Shown in pieces: positions 43,685 through 51,640 of a DNA stretch of 64,000 nt (position 1 is the stretch's first letter; each line of letters begins with the position of its first letter). The notes under the pieces are model-generated. The model was given only the letters and a program-made list of their open reading frames with translations, was not told where the DNA came from and searched no databases. Position numbers and translations under genes: made by a program. The stretch comes from Ga0077536 sp035325705 (GTDB lineage Bacteria > Pseudomonadota > Gammaproteobacteria > Ga0077536), in NCBI GenBank assembly GCA_035325705.1, contig DAOKZI010000001.1, positions 62,001 through 126,000 on the forward strand, written 5' to 3'.

Positions 43685-43949
43685 GTAGCCCGGGTGGAGC
43701 GCGCAGCGCGGAACCCGGAAGCTTTCCCGCGCCGACATGCTGCTTAATCTAGCCACGGAGGACACGGAGGGCACGGAGGAAGAAGGGATTGATTGGGAGC
43801 CTCCGCAACGCGGACGCCAAAGTTGCGTTCAAATCACGGAGGCGCAGGCCCAATCCATTTCTTTCTCCGTGCCCTCCGTGGCTAGATTAAAAAAACATAT
43901 CAAGGCCTGACACCCCGTCCCGGGTTCCGCTACGCTGCACCCGGGCTAC
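43685..43949. repeat. composite element: element C nested between inverted REP-B arms
   Basis: Left REP-B arm GTAGCCCGGGTGGAGCG at 43685; element C at about 43744-43898 with ends AATCTAGCCACGGAGGACAC and its complement; right REP-B arm ending CACCCGGGCTAC at 43949. The whole 265-bp unit is roughly symmetric. It fills most of the gap between the SPFH gene and the phosphotransferase stop; no gene is seen. Confidence 0.8.
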
Positions 43950-43964
43950 GAGTTAGGAACGGAT

Positions 43965-45017
43965 TCAGTCGAGCAGCCGGCGCGCCAGCGCTTCGAGCGT
44001 CGTGCGCTGCACGAGCAGATCGCGTGCGGCTGCGAGCTGGTTGCGGGCGCGCACGAGGTTGTGCTCGCCGCGTGCGGGCCAGCGCGCCGGGGCCCAGCCG
44101 AAATAGCGCTCTTCGAGCGCATCCACGGCGAAACGCGCGCTGAGCTCGAGCGCGATCGCCGCCGTCGCCGGCACGACCGCGGCGCGCTCCTGTGCCGTCA
44201 TGAAGCGCCGGCCCGCGCTCGCATAGCCGCCGAGCGCGGCTTCGAACAGCGCGGCCGCGAAGCTCGCCGCGGCCGCGTCCTCGGCGCCCGGATTGCACCA
44301 GGAGCGGAAGGCGTCGCCGAGCTCATAGGCGAGCGGAGCGTGCGCCAAGGTGTCCAGATCGAGCAGGCAGCGACCCGTGCCGTCGGGCGCGAACAGCAGG
44401 TTCGAGATTTTCGGATCGCCGTGCACGAGACGCAGCGGCTGCGTCGGGATTGGCGGCAGCGTGGCATACAGTTCTACGATGTCCTCGTCGATCGCGGCGA
44501 CCGCGGCGGCGAGACGATGCGTCGGATGCCGCGCCCGCGCGGCGGCGAGGGCCGCGAAATGCCGCGCCGGTTCGTGCACGGGCGGCCGCACGCAGGGCAG
44601 CGCATCGGCGAAGGCCGCGAGCGCGAGATGGAAACGCCCGAGCAGGGCGCCGGCGGCCCCGGCGCGCGCCGGCGAGTCGACGGCCTCGGTGCTCGCGCCG
44701 TCGACGAAGCTCAGCAGCCGCCAGTGGCGCCCCTCGAGCGTGACCCACGCGCGCGCGTCGGCCGTGCGCAACAGGCGCGGCGTGACGAGGCCCTGAGCCG
44801 CGAGGACCTCGGTGACGCGCTCGAGATTGAGATTGATCGCCGGATCGAACACCGGATGCAGCCGCTGCAGCACGGCGCGCCGGCCGTCGCCGGCATCGAC
44901 GCGAAAAGTCGCGTTGATGAGGCCGCCTGCGAGCGGCGTGAGGCTCGCGGCCTCGAGCTGCCACGCGGCGAGCGCGCGGCGAGCCTCGGCCTCGATCGGA
45001 TCCGGCGGTGTCGTCAT
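43965..45017 (-). CDS. phosphotransferase (aminoglycoside phosphotransferase-like fold)
   Basis: 350 residues. PLAGGLINATFRVDAGDGRR at the nucleotide loop, LRLVHGDPKISNLLF with the catalytic Asp, and CLLDLDTLAHAPLAYELGDA for metal binding mark the APH/choline-kinase superfamily. The N-terminal QRLHPVFDPAINLNLERVTE stretch is like that of N-acetylhexosamine-type kinases, so a sugar or small alcohol is a more likely substrate than an antibiotic. It starts 39 nt after the 154-residue gene's stop. Confidence 0.85.
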   Translation of the reverse strand: MTTPPDPIEAEARRALAAWQLEAASLTPLAGGLINATFRVDAGDGRRAVLQRLHPVFDPAINLNLERVTEVLAAQGLVTPRLLRTADARAWVTLEGRHWRLLSFVDGASTEAVDSPARAGAAGALLGRFHLALAAFADALPCVRPPVHEPARHFAALAAARARHPTHRLAAAVAAIDEDIVELYATLPPIPTQPLRLVHGDPKISNLLFAPDGTGRCLLDLDTLAHAPLAYELGDAFRSWCNPGAEDAAAASFAAALFEAALGGYASAGRRFMTAQERAAVVPATAAIALELSARFAVDALEERYFGWAPARWPARGEHNLVRARNQLAAARDLLVQRTTLEALARRLLD

Positions 45018-45056
45018 CGATGATCGGCGCCGCGCGGCGCGGCCGCGACAGGCGCC

Positions 45057-45521
45057 TCAGTCGCCCGGCTCGCGATGCCCGACGCCGGTCAGCTCTTCCT
45101 CGAGCCGCGCGACTTCCTTGCGCAGCCGCTCGACCTCGGCCTTGAGCTGATCGCGATCGCGGCCGACGCGGGCAGCCTCGGCCAGCGCTTCGAAGGCCGA
45201 GCGCTCGGCGCGATCGGCGCGCTCCAGCGCCGCGCTGCGCTGCTGGCTCAGATCCTCTTCCAGCCGCGACGGCCCGAGCGTGCGGCGCCAGAAATTGTTG
45301 ACCAGCGACCAGGTCGGCCACTCGGGCTCGCTGATCCCGACTTCCTCGCGCAATTTCGCGTACTCGACGCGATTCATGTGCGACAGCGCCGCGTCCTTCA
45401 GAAAGTCGAGCAGCGCCTCGTCACCTTCCTGCGGCGACTTCACGACGTAATGCGTCGCCATCGCATAGAGCGTGCGCGCTTCCCAGAATCCCGACTCTCC
45501 GTCGTCGAAATCGATGTTCAT
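45057..45521 (-). CDS. unrecognised 154-residue protein with C-terminal coiled coil
   Basis: Residues 1-85 look folded and acidic (ESGFWEARTLYAMATHYVVK and LKDAALSHMNRVEYAKLREE). Residues about 85-148 are a strong heptad coiled coil (SQQRSAALERADRAERSAFE; LKAEVERLRKEVARLEEELT). No family was recognised. It is probably transcribed with the phosphotransferase gene downstream. The start at 45521 follows a GGAGCGGGTGGCGAGGAC leader with modest ribosome-site character. Confidence 0.7.
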   Translation of the reverse strand: MNIDFDDGESGFWEARTLYAMATHYVVKSPQEGDEALLDFLKDAALSHMNRVEYAKLREEVGISEPEWPTWSLVNNFWRRTLGPSRLEEDLSQQRSAALERADRAERSAFEALAEAARVGRDRDQLKAEVERLRKEVARLEEELTGVGHREPGD

Positions 45522-45576
45522 GTCCTCGCCACCCGCTCCCTCGCCTTACGCCGCCACGTGCCGCACTGACGCCGAA

Positions 45577-45710
45577 GTTAGCCACCGAGAACACCGAGAA
45601 AAGAACTGGCATGCAGCGTCCGCAACGCGATCGCCAATGTCGGCGAGATCGTCGCCGCGGCTCAGCCCATTCTCCATTCCTCTGTGTTCTCGGTGTTCTC
45701 TGTGGCAATA
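45577..45710. repeat. element C
   Basis: Left end TTAGCCACCGAGAACACCGA at 45577; right end complementary (TGTTCTCGGTGTTCTCTGTG) finishing at 45706. It lies between the M16 protease stop and the 154-residue gene's start; unlike other copies it has no REP-B arm attached. Confidence 0.8.
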
Positions 45711-45747
45711 CCCACATTCGAGCGGCACCCGCGCTAACGCGAATATC

Positions 45748-48666
45748 TCAGAACGCGAATTGCGGCAAACCCATGCGCTCAATTGTGGACCGTTCGCCGG
45801 CGTGCGTCACCACGCCGACGACGCCGCGCGCCGGATCGAGATGGCGCGCGGCGACCGTGCGCAGATCGGCGAGCGTGGTGGCGAGGACTTGGCGACGGAA
45901 TTCCGCGCGGAAGGCCGCGCTGCGGCCGTGCAGCTCGCTGTAGAACCAGTGCACGGCGGCGCCGGCCGGTGAGCGCGGTTTGTCGAGGCCGCGGATGACG
46001 CCGAGGATCGCTTCTTCGAGCAGCTTGTCGTTGGCGGCCGCGGCCGGCGAGGCGAGCCATTCGAGCGCGCGATCGAAATCGGCGAGCGTGTCGATGAGGC
46101 GCGGATCGCGGTAGGAGTAGAACGCGAACGCGCCGCCGTCGCTGTCGTAGCTCGCGCCGCCGCCATAGGCGCCGCCGCGCTCGCGCACGGCCGGATGCAG
46201 GAAGCCGTCGCTCAGGAAGCGCGCGAGCACCGCGAGCGCGGGCGCGTCCGGCGCGCCCTGCGGCACGGCGGCGTAGGCCTTCGCGCAGAAATTGACGTCG
46301 GCATTCGCGAACCACGCACCGCCGCGCGCGTCCGGCGCCGGCGGCAGCCCGGTGAGCAGCGCTGCCGGCGCCGGCAGCGCGGGCCGCGGCAGAGCCGCGA
46401 GTCTCGCTCGCGCGGCCGCGAGCGCATCGTCCTCGCCGACCAGCAACACCTCGACCGGCGCGCCGGCGAGCTTCGCATGCAGCGCCGCGAAGCGCGCGAG
46501 CAGCGCGTCGGCCGCGTCCTCGGACTCGGCCACCGCGTCGTCCAGCGCCTGCATCGCGAGCACGTGCGCGGGACCGTCCCATTCGTCGGCGAGCCAGCCG
46601 GCCGGCGACAGGCCGCGCATCGCGCCGTGCATCGCGAGGTGATGGCCGCGATCGGTGATCGAGAGCTCGAGATCGGCGCGCGCCTGCGTCAGCAGCTCAC
46701 GCAGGCGCTGGCGTTCGTCGAGACGCACGGCGGGCAGCGCCTCGGTCAGCGCGGCGACGAGCGCGCCGGCTTTGCGCTTGAGTCCCTTCGCAGTGACGAC
46801 GAGGTGGCCGCGGCAGTGCGCGAGGCTGTCGAGGCTGCTCCTGATCGACGCATGCGCGCCGAACTGGCCGAGGCGGGCGCGCCGGGCCTGGGTGTCGAGA
46901 TAGCTTTCGCGCCCGGCGCCGAAATCCGTGAGCCAGCCGGCAAACAGCGACAGCGTCGCGATTTCTTCGGCGTCCAGCGCCGGCAGTTCGAAGGCGGCGT
47001 GCGCGGTGACGATACCGTTCGTGCCGCGGGAATAGTTGTGCGTGCGCCAGTCGCCGCTCGCCGCCGCCTCGCCGCGGATCGGCGCCTCGCCGGCCGGCAC
47101 GTCGGCCAGCGTGATGCGCGGCAGGATTTCGGGATCGTCCTGACGCGCCTGGTGCGCCTCCAGCGCGCTCGTCGCCTCGCGGATACGCGCGGCGTCGGCC
47201 TCGACTAGCGTCTTGTGCAGGGCCGCGAGCTTGAGCTGCTCGGCGCGGCGCTCGGCCTCGCGCTTGCCGCGATCGGGCACCATCACGAGCTGCACGCGGT
47301 GCCCGTTCTTCAGCAGGCTGCGCTCGAGCAGCTCGCGCGGGTAGCCCGGCGCGGCGGCGCGCTCGCGCAGCTCGGCGAGCAATGCGTCGATGTCGAGCAG
47401 CGCGGCCGGATCGCGGCGATACATCGCGCCCGGCAGCACGCGGCTCATGAGCTGCAGGCCATAGGGATAGCCGTCGCCGCCGACGTCGCGCTGCGCCATC
47501 TCGATGCGATCCAGCGCGGCCTCGACGACCGCCGGGTCGACGCCCTCGCGCGCGACGCGCTCGAGCACCGCGAAGACGCCCTGCTCCAGCGCCTGCGCGT
47601 GGATCTTGTCGCTGCCTTCGACGCCGCAGTAGAACGCGAACTGGCGCGCCGAGTCGTCGATGCCGCAGAGCTCCGACGGCGCCCGCGCGAGCTCGGTGGT
47701 CTCGAGGAAATGCCGCAGCGGACAGGCGCTGTGCTCGAGCAGGATGCTGGAGAGCACGTGGGCCTCGAGCATCGCGCGCGGATCGCCCGTCTCGCCGAGC
47801 AGCCAGCCCCATACGATGTGCGTGCCCTGCTCCTCGTCCTCGGCGTCGTCGACCGCATAGTGCACGACGCGCGAGCGCGGCGCCGGCAGCGGCGGCTGCA
47901 GGCCGCTGACGATGGTCTCGCTCATCGGCTCGAAGCGATCGAGCGCGAGCGTCGCGAACTTCGCCTGGTGCTCGAGCGGATCGAAGCAACCGTAAGTCAG
48001 GAACACCGCCTGCGTCGGGTGATAGTGACGTGCATGGAACTCGCGCAGCGCCGCGTGCGTGAGGGTCGGGATTTCCGCCGGATCGCCGCCGCTGTTGTAG
48101 CGGTAGGGCGTCTGCGGAAAGAGATCCGCCTGCAGGTGATGCCAGAGCTGCGCGACGGGCGAGCTCATCGCGCCCTTCATCTCGTTGTAGACGACGCCCT
48201 TGTAGACCAGCCCCTGCGCCGGATGCGCGGGATCGACGAACTCGACGCGGCAGCCTTCCTGCGCGAAGTCGCGCGCGTCGAGCTTGGGGAAGAACACGGC
48301 GTCGAGATACACGGCGAGCAGGTTGTCGAAGTCCTTGCGGTTGCGCGTCGCGAACGGATACGCGGTGCTGTCGCTGCTCGTGAACGCGTTCATGAAGGTG
48401 TTCAACGACCGGCGCAGCATCATGAAGAAAGGATCGCGCACGGGATAGCGCGCGCTGCCGCAGAGCGTCGTGTGCTCGAGAATGTGGGCAACGCCGGTCG
48501 AGTCCTGCGGCAGGGTCGGGAAGGCGACCATGAAGGCGTTGTTGTCATCGTCGCAGGCGAGGTGGTAGTGACGCGCGCCGGTCGCGACGTGGCGGAAAGC
48601 CTGGAATTCGAGATTCAGCGTCGCGATGCGGCGCCGTTCGAGCAGTTCGAAACCGTGTGCGTTCAT
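45748..48666 (-). CDS. M16C (presequence protease-like) zinc metallopeptidase
   Basis: 972 residues, the size of PreP-type M16C enzymes that hold both halves in one chain. The inverted zinc motif H61-x2-E64-H65 (GVAHILEHTTLCGS) is intact, with the distal Glu in VVYNEMKGAMS. The N-terminus (NAFMVAFPTLPQDSTG) and the later SLFAGWLTDFGAG and GGAYGGGASYDSDGGAFAFY stretches fit the family. These enzymes degrade unfolded peptides up to several tens of residues. No signal peptide is evident, so it is probably cytosolic. ATG 48666 overlaps the HAD hydrolase stop by four bases. Parallel frames on both strands are shadows. Confidence 0.92.
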   Translation of the reverse strand: MNAHGFELLERRRIATLNLEFQAFRHVATGARHYHLACDDDNNAFMVAFPTLPQDSTGVAHILEHTTLCGSARYPVRDPFFMMLRRSLNTFMNAFTSSDSTAYPFATRNRKDFDNLLAVYLDAVFFPKLDARDFAQEGCRVEFVDPAHPAQGLVYKGVVYNEMKGAMSSPVAQLWHHLQADLFPQTPYRYNSGGDPAEIPTLTHAALREFHARHYHPTQAVFLTYGCFDPLEHQAKFATLALDRFEPMSETIVSGLQPPLPAPRSRVVHYAVDDAEDEEQGTHIVWGWLLGETGDPRAMLEAHVLSSILLEHSACPLRHFLETTELARAPSELCGIDDSARQFAFYCGVEGSDKIHAQALEQGVFAVLERVAREGVDPAVVEAALDRIEMAQRDVGGDGYPYGLQLMSRVLPGAMYRRDPAALLDIDALLAELRERAAAPGYPRELLERSLLKNGHRVQLVMVPDRGKREAERRAEQLKLAALHKTLVEADAARIREATSALEAHQARQDDPEILPRITLADVPAGEAPIRGEAAASGDWRTHNYSRGTNGIVTAHAAFELPALDAEEIATLSLFAGWLTDFGAGRESYLDTQARRARLGQFGAHASIRSSLDSLAHCRGHLVVTAKGLKRKAGALVAALTEALPAVRLDERQRLRELLTQARADLELSITDRGHHLAMHGAMRGLSPAGWLADEWDGPAHVLAMQALDDAVAESEDAADALLARFAALHAKLAGAPVEVLLVGEDDALAAARARLAALPRPALPAPAALLTGLPPAPDARGGAWFANADVNFCAKAYAAVPQGAPDAPALAVLARFLSDGFLHPAVRERGGAYGGGASYDSDGGAFAFYSYRDPRLIDTLADFDRALEWLASPAAAANDKLLEEAILGVIRGLDKPRSPAGAAVHWFYSELHGRSAAFRAEFRRQVLATTLADLRTVAARHLDPARGVVGVVTHAGERSTIERMGLPQFAF

Positions 48667-49382
48667 GCCGGGGATGTCTCTCCGTTCGTGTCCTGCAGTC
48701 CTTCCAGTGCCGCGCGCAGCTCGCGCAGCGAGGCGATTTCGGCGTGGGCGCGCCGCGGGCCCTCGGGCCAGGCGCGACCGTCGCGGTTCAGCCATACCGC
48801 GCGGACCTGCGCACGATGGGCGCCTTCGATGTCGTGCCAGGGCTGGTCGCCGATGTGGACCATCGCCGAGGCCGCGACACCGGCGCGCGCCATCACCGCC
48901 TCGAACATCCGCGGGTCCGGCTTGCTGCAGCCGGTGTCCGCCGGCGACAGCATGTAGTCGAAATACTGCGCGACGCCGGCGCGCACGAGATCCGTATTGC
49001 CGTTGGTCAGCGACGCCAGCCGATAGTTGCGTCGGAGATCGCGCAGCACTTCATCGACCTCCTCGAACAGCGTCACCGCGCTGCGCGCTTCGAGAAAAAC
49101 CTCGACCGCCGCGTCGCCGAGCGCCGGATCGTAGCCGCAGGCGGCGCAAAGCTCGGCCATCGCCACGCGACGCAGGGCCGTAAAGTCGTGCGCCAGGGCC
49201 GGCCGCTCGCGCATCAGCGCGCGGCGCCGGGCCTGCATCGAGTCGATGTCGTGGGCGGCGGCGAGGCGCGGCAAATGCTCCTGCAGCCAGGCGTACTGGA
49301 GCGCCTCCGCACGCAGCAGCACCGGCGTGGCCGCCCACAGCGTATCGTCGAGATCGAAGCACAGCAGCTCGACGGAGGACAT
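48663..49382 (-). CDS. HAD-superfamily hydrolase (YjjG/pyrimidine-nucleotidase-like)
   Basis: 239 residues. Motif I DLDDTLW (residues 10-16), motif II SLTNGN, motif III lysine in CSKPDPRMFEAV, and motif IV HIGDQPWHDIEGA are all present. Phosphatases of this subgroup dephosphorylate nucleotides or sugar phosphates. ATG 49382 was chosen from a longer open frame since it starts just before motif I. The stop overlaps the protease start (ATGA), so the two are translationally coupled. Confidence 0.88.
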   Translation of the reverse strand: MSSVELLCFDLDDTLWAATPVLLRAEALQYAWLQEHLPRLAAAHDIDSMQARRRALMRERPALAHDFTALRRVAMAELCAACGYDPALGDAAVEVFLEARSAVTLFEEVDEVLRDLRRNYRLASLTNGNTDLVRAGVAQYFDYMLSPADTGCSKPDPRMFEAVMARAGVAASAMVHIGDQPWHDIEGAHRAQVRAVWLNRDGRAWPEGPRRAHAEIASLRELRAALEGLQDTNGETSPA

Positions 49383-49475
49383 GCGGGCGAAGTCTGCGAT
49401 AATCAAGCGCGACCGGGACCACCGGCGAGCGGCGCCGGGTGAGGTCCGCCGTGGCCATGAAGTGGGAGTCCTGCC

Positions 49476-49958
49476 ATGCCTTCCTTCGACGTCGTCTCCG
49501 AAATCGATGCCCATGAACTGACCAATGCCGTCGATCAGGCCAACCGCGAAATCGCGAACCGCTTTGATTTCAAGGGCACGGGGGCGCGGGTCGAGCGCGA
49601 CGAGTATGTATTGACCATCATCGCCCAGGCCGAATTTCAAGTGAAGCAGGTCGAGGAGATTCTGCGCCTGAAGATCTCCAAGCGCGGCATCGACCTGCAG
49701 TGTCTCGACGCCGGCGCGGTGACGGCCAACGTCAGCGAGGCGCGGCAGAAGATCACGGTCAAGCACGGCCTCGATCAGGAGCACGCGCGCAAGGTGGTCA
49801 AGGCGATCAAGGACACCGGCATCAAGGTCACCGCGCAGGTCCAGGATCAGCAGGTGCGCGTGACCGGCAAGAAGCGCGACGATCTGCAGGCCGTGATCGC
49901 CGCGCTGCGCGGCGCGGCCGTCGGCCTGCCGCTGCAGTTCGCCAACTTCCGCGACTGA
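49476..49958 (+). CDS. yajQ: YajQ-family c-di-GMP-binding protein
   Basis: 160 residues, near the E. coli length. The start PSFDVVSEIDAHELTNAVDQ, NRFDFKGTGARVE and KKVVK-type region (ARKVVKAIKDTGIKVTAQVQ) plus DDLQAVIAALR at the end are diagnostic. YajQ-like proteins bind nucleotides including c-di-GMP and tRNA-like RNA. It is divergent from the HAD gene and is followed at 18 nt by the CPXCG gene. Confidence 0.95.
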   Translation: MPSFDVVSEIDAHELTNAVDQANREIANRFDFKGTGARVERDEYVLTIIAQAEFQVKQVEEILRLKISKRGIDLQCLDAGAVTANVSEARQKITVKHGLDQEHARKVVKAIKDTGIKVTAQVQDQQVRVTGKKRDDLQAVIAALRGAAVGLPLQFANFRD

Positions 49959-49975
49959 GCGCCGCGCAGCCCGCC

Positions 49976-50173
49976 ATGCAGACCCCCGTCGGCGAGCATG
50001 TCTTCCAGTGTCCCTACTGCGGCGAGCGGATCAGCGTCGTCGTCGATACCTCGGCCGCCGGCCAAGCCTACGTCGAGGACTGTGAGGTCTGCTGCCAGCC
50101 GATCGAGCTGGCCTTCGGGGTCGATGAAGCCGGTGGGCTCGCGTGGTTCAGCGCCCGCCGCCTCGACGAATGA
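49976..50173 (+). CDS. CPXCG-motif cysteine-rich small protein
   Basis: 65 residues. FQCPYCGERISVVVD carries the CPxCG motif and EDCEVCCQPIEL the second cysteine pair, giving a compact zinc ribbon. Function is unknown. The stop overlaps the start of the DUF3301 gene (ATGATG), and yajQ is 17 nt upstream. Confidence 0.9.
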   Translation: MQTPVGEHVFQCPYCGERISVVVDTSAAGQAYVEDCEVCCQPIELAFGVDEAGGLAWFSARRLDE

Positions 50174-50544
50174 TGCGCGACGCGCTGTGGCTGCTGCTCG
50201 CGACGGCCTGCTGCTACGGCCTGTGGTCATGGAGCGTGCGCGGTCGCGAACGCGTGCTCGCGGTGGTGCGCGAAGTCTGCCGCGATCTCGAGCTCCAGGC
50301 GCTGGACGACAGCGTCGTGCTGCGCGGCATCAGGCTGCTGCGCACGCCCGAAGGCCTGCGCATCGGCCGCACTTACCGCTTCGAATTCACGCTCGACGGC
50401 AGCACCCGCCACGCCGGCGACGTCGGCCTCGCCGGCCTGCGCCTCGCGTGGGTGCGGGTCGGGCATCCGCAGGGCGACATCCACATCGACGTCGGTCCCC
50501 GCCACCCGCTCGTCGCGCTTGACGAGCGCCGTGAGGACACGTAG
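50170..50544 (+). CDS. DUF3301 domain-containing membrane-anchored protein
   Basis: 124 residues. An N-terminal hydrophobic helix (LWLLLATACCYGLWSW) and the DUF3301 body: REVCRDLELQALDDSVVLRG then RTYRFEFTLDGSTRHAGDVG. The family is mostly gammaproteobacterial and uncharacterised. ATG 50170 overlaps the CPXCG stop by four bases; ATG 50173 is an equal alternative. Confidence 0.88.
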   Translation: MMRDALWLLLATACCYGLWSWSVRGRERVLAVVREVCRDLELQALDDSVVLRGIRLLRTPEGLRIGRTYRFEFTLDGSTRHAGDVGLAGLRLAWVRVGHPQGDIHIDVGPRHPLVALDERREDT

Positions 50545-51022
50545 CCCGGAAAGAGTACGGCCGAATTCGGGCCTGCGTGCCATTCATGCGCCGAATGAAT
50601 CTGGCCACGGAGAACACGGAGAACACGGAGAAGGAAATTGATTGGGCCTGCGCTCCGACCCTGAACTCTCGTAGCCCATCAGATGAGCGCGGCGAATCCG
50701 GGATCGGCGCCTTCCGGCGCGCAAGCATTCGAGAAAACTCGCCATCGAGAGTCGCCGTTGCTCCAACTTTCCGGCAATCGTTCTCACGGGTCAGATTCAC
50801 CGCCTGACCACGCGTGTCAGCGGACAGCCTCACACCGTGCACTGCGCTGGCGCTCGACGATGCGTTAGGCGGCACAAACGGCCGCCGAGAGGCGTCGATG
50901 TACTGCTTGTGGCAAGCTACACGTCCGACGCAGCCTATCCGGAGCACTGAGCCTAGTAACGGAGCCGATGGCACTGAAGATTTTTGCATCTCTTTAATTA
51001 TGGGTCGCGAGGGGACACCTAG
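50545..51022. repeat. worn REP-B and a one-armed element C
   Basis: A worn REP-B arm lies at 50542-50570. One arm of element C (GCCACGGAGAACACGGAGAA) is at 50603, without its inverted partner. A REP-B arm (GTAGCCCATCAGATGAGCG) is at 50672. 50720-51022 shows no recognised feature. Confidence 0.6.
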
Positions 51023-51187
51023 AACGATATTGCGAACGACCACCAGGTTCCGGTGATTGCATATGTAATCGAACGAGATCCGCTCTCCACGGTGCCCGTT
51101 CCGGGTGGTGCGATCTTATTGCCGTCCGCTCTCGGAATTCTCATGGTGTGTCGTCGTAGAGGAAAGGATTTTTCGGTGATGGGCTGA
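51023..51187 (+). pseudogene. PEP-CTERM/VPxP-CTERM protein tail, fragment
   Basis: An open stretch of 54 codons after a TAG and before TGA ends in a textbook exosortase sorting signal: VPVPGGAILLPSALGILM followed by VCRRRGKD. That is a Val-Pro-x-Pro motif, a hydrophobic helix and an Arg cluster at the C-terminus. The start codon and mature part are not present in frame upstream, so this is probably the surviving 3' end of a secreted-protein gene. No other exosortase or PEP-CTERM gene is in the window. Confidence 0.55.
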
Positions 51188-51216
51188 CGAAGAAAGCCCA
51201 ACCCACGCTCCTTCTC

Positions 51217-51526
51217 GTAGCCCGGAAAGAGCGCAGCGGAATCCGGGCGGGCACCGTTCCGGAGCGCATGCATTCAAGAAGGCGCTGCTCCGTGAGTGGC
51301 GAGCAGGATCGATGGACTTCGCATATCGGACATGTCGGACCCCGGATTCCGCTGCGCTCCTTCCGGGCTACGAAGATTTCACGGCGGTAGGCCTTTCTTG
51401 TAGCCCGGATGAGCGTTAGCGAATCCGGGATCGGCGCCTGCTGAAGCTCATGCGTTCGAGCATGGTTGGACACTTCGTTTGTCGGATAGGCCGGACCCCG
51501 GATTCGCTAACGCTCATCCGGGCTAC
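51217..51526. repeat. two REP-B inverted pairs
   Basis: Pair 1 has arms at 51217-51248 and 51338-51372. Pair 2 (51400-51526) has near-perfect arms of about 30 bp: TGTAGCCCGGATGAGCGTTA and its complement ending CTCATCCGGGCTACA. They lie 3' of the giant coiled-coil gene. 51527-51640 has nothing recognisable. Confidence 0.8.
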
Positions 51527-51640
51527 AAAAGCGGCGATCTTCGAGGGCTGAGCCGGGGGTTCCGCGCTACGAGGCAGCCGCTGATGGCGCCTTCCAAGTT
51601 GTGAAGACGCAGCTTGCCCGACGCACGAACGCACGCGCGC

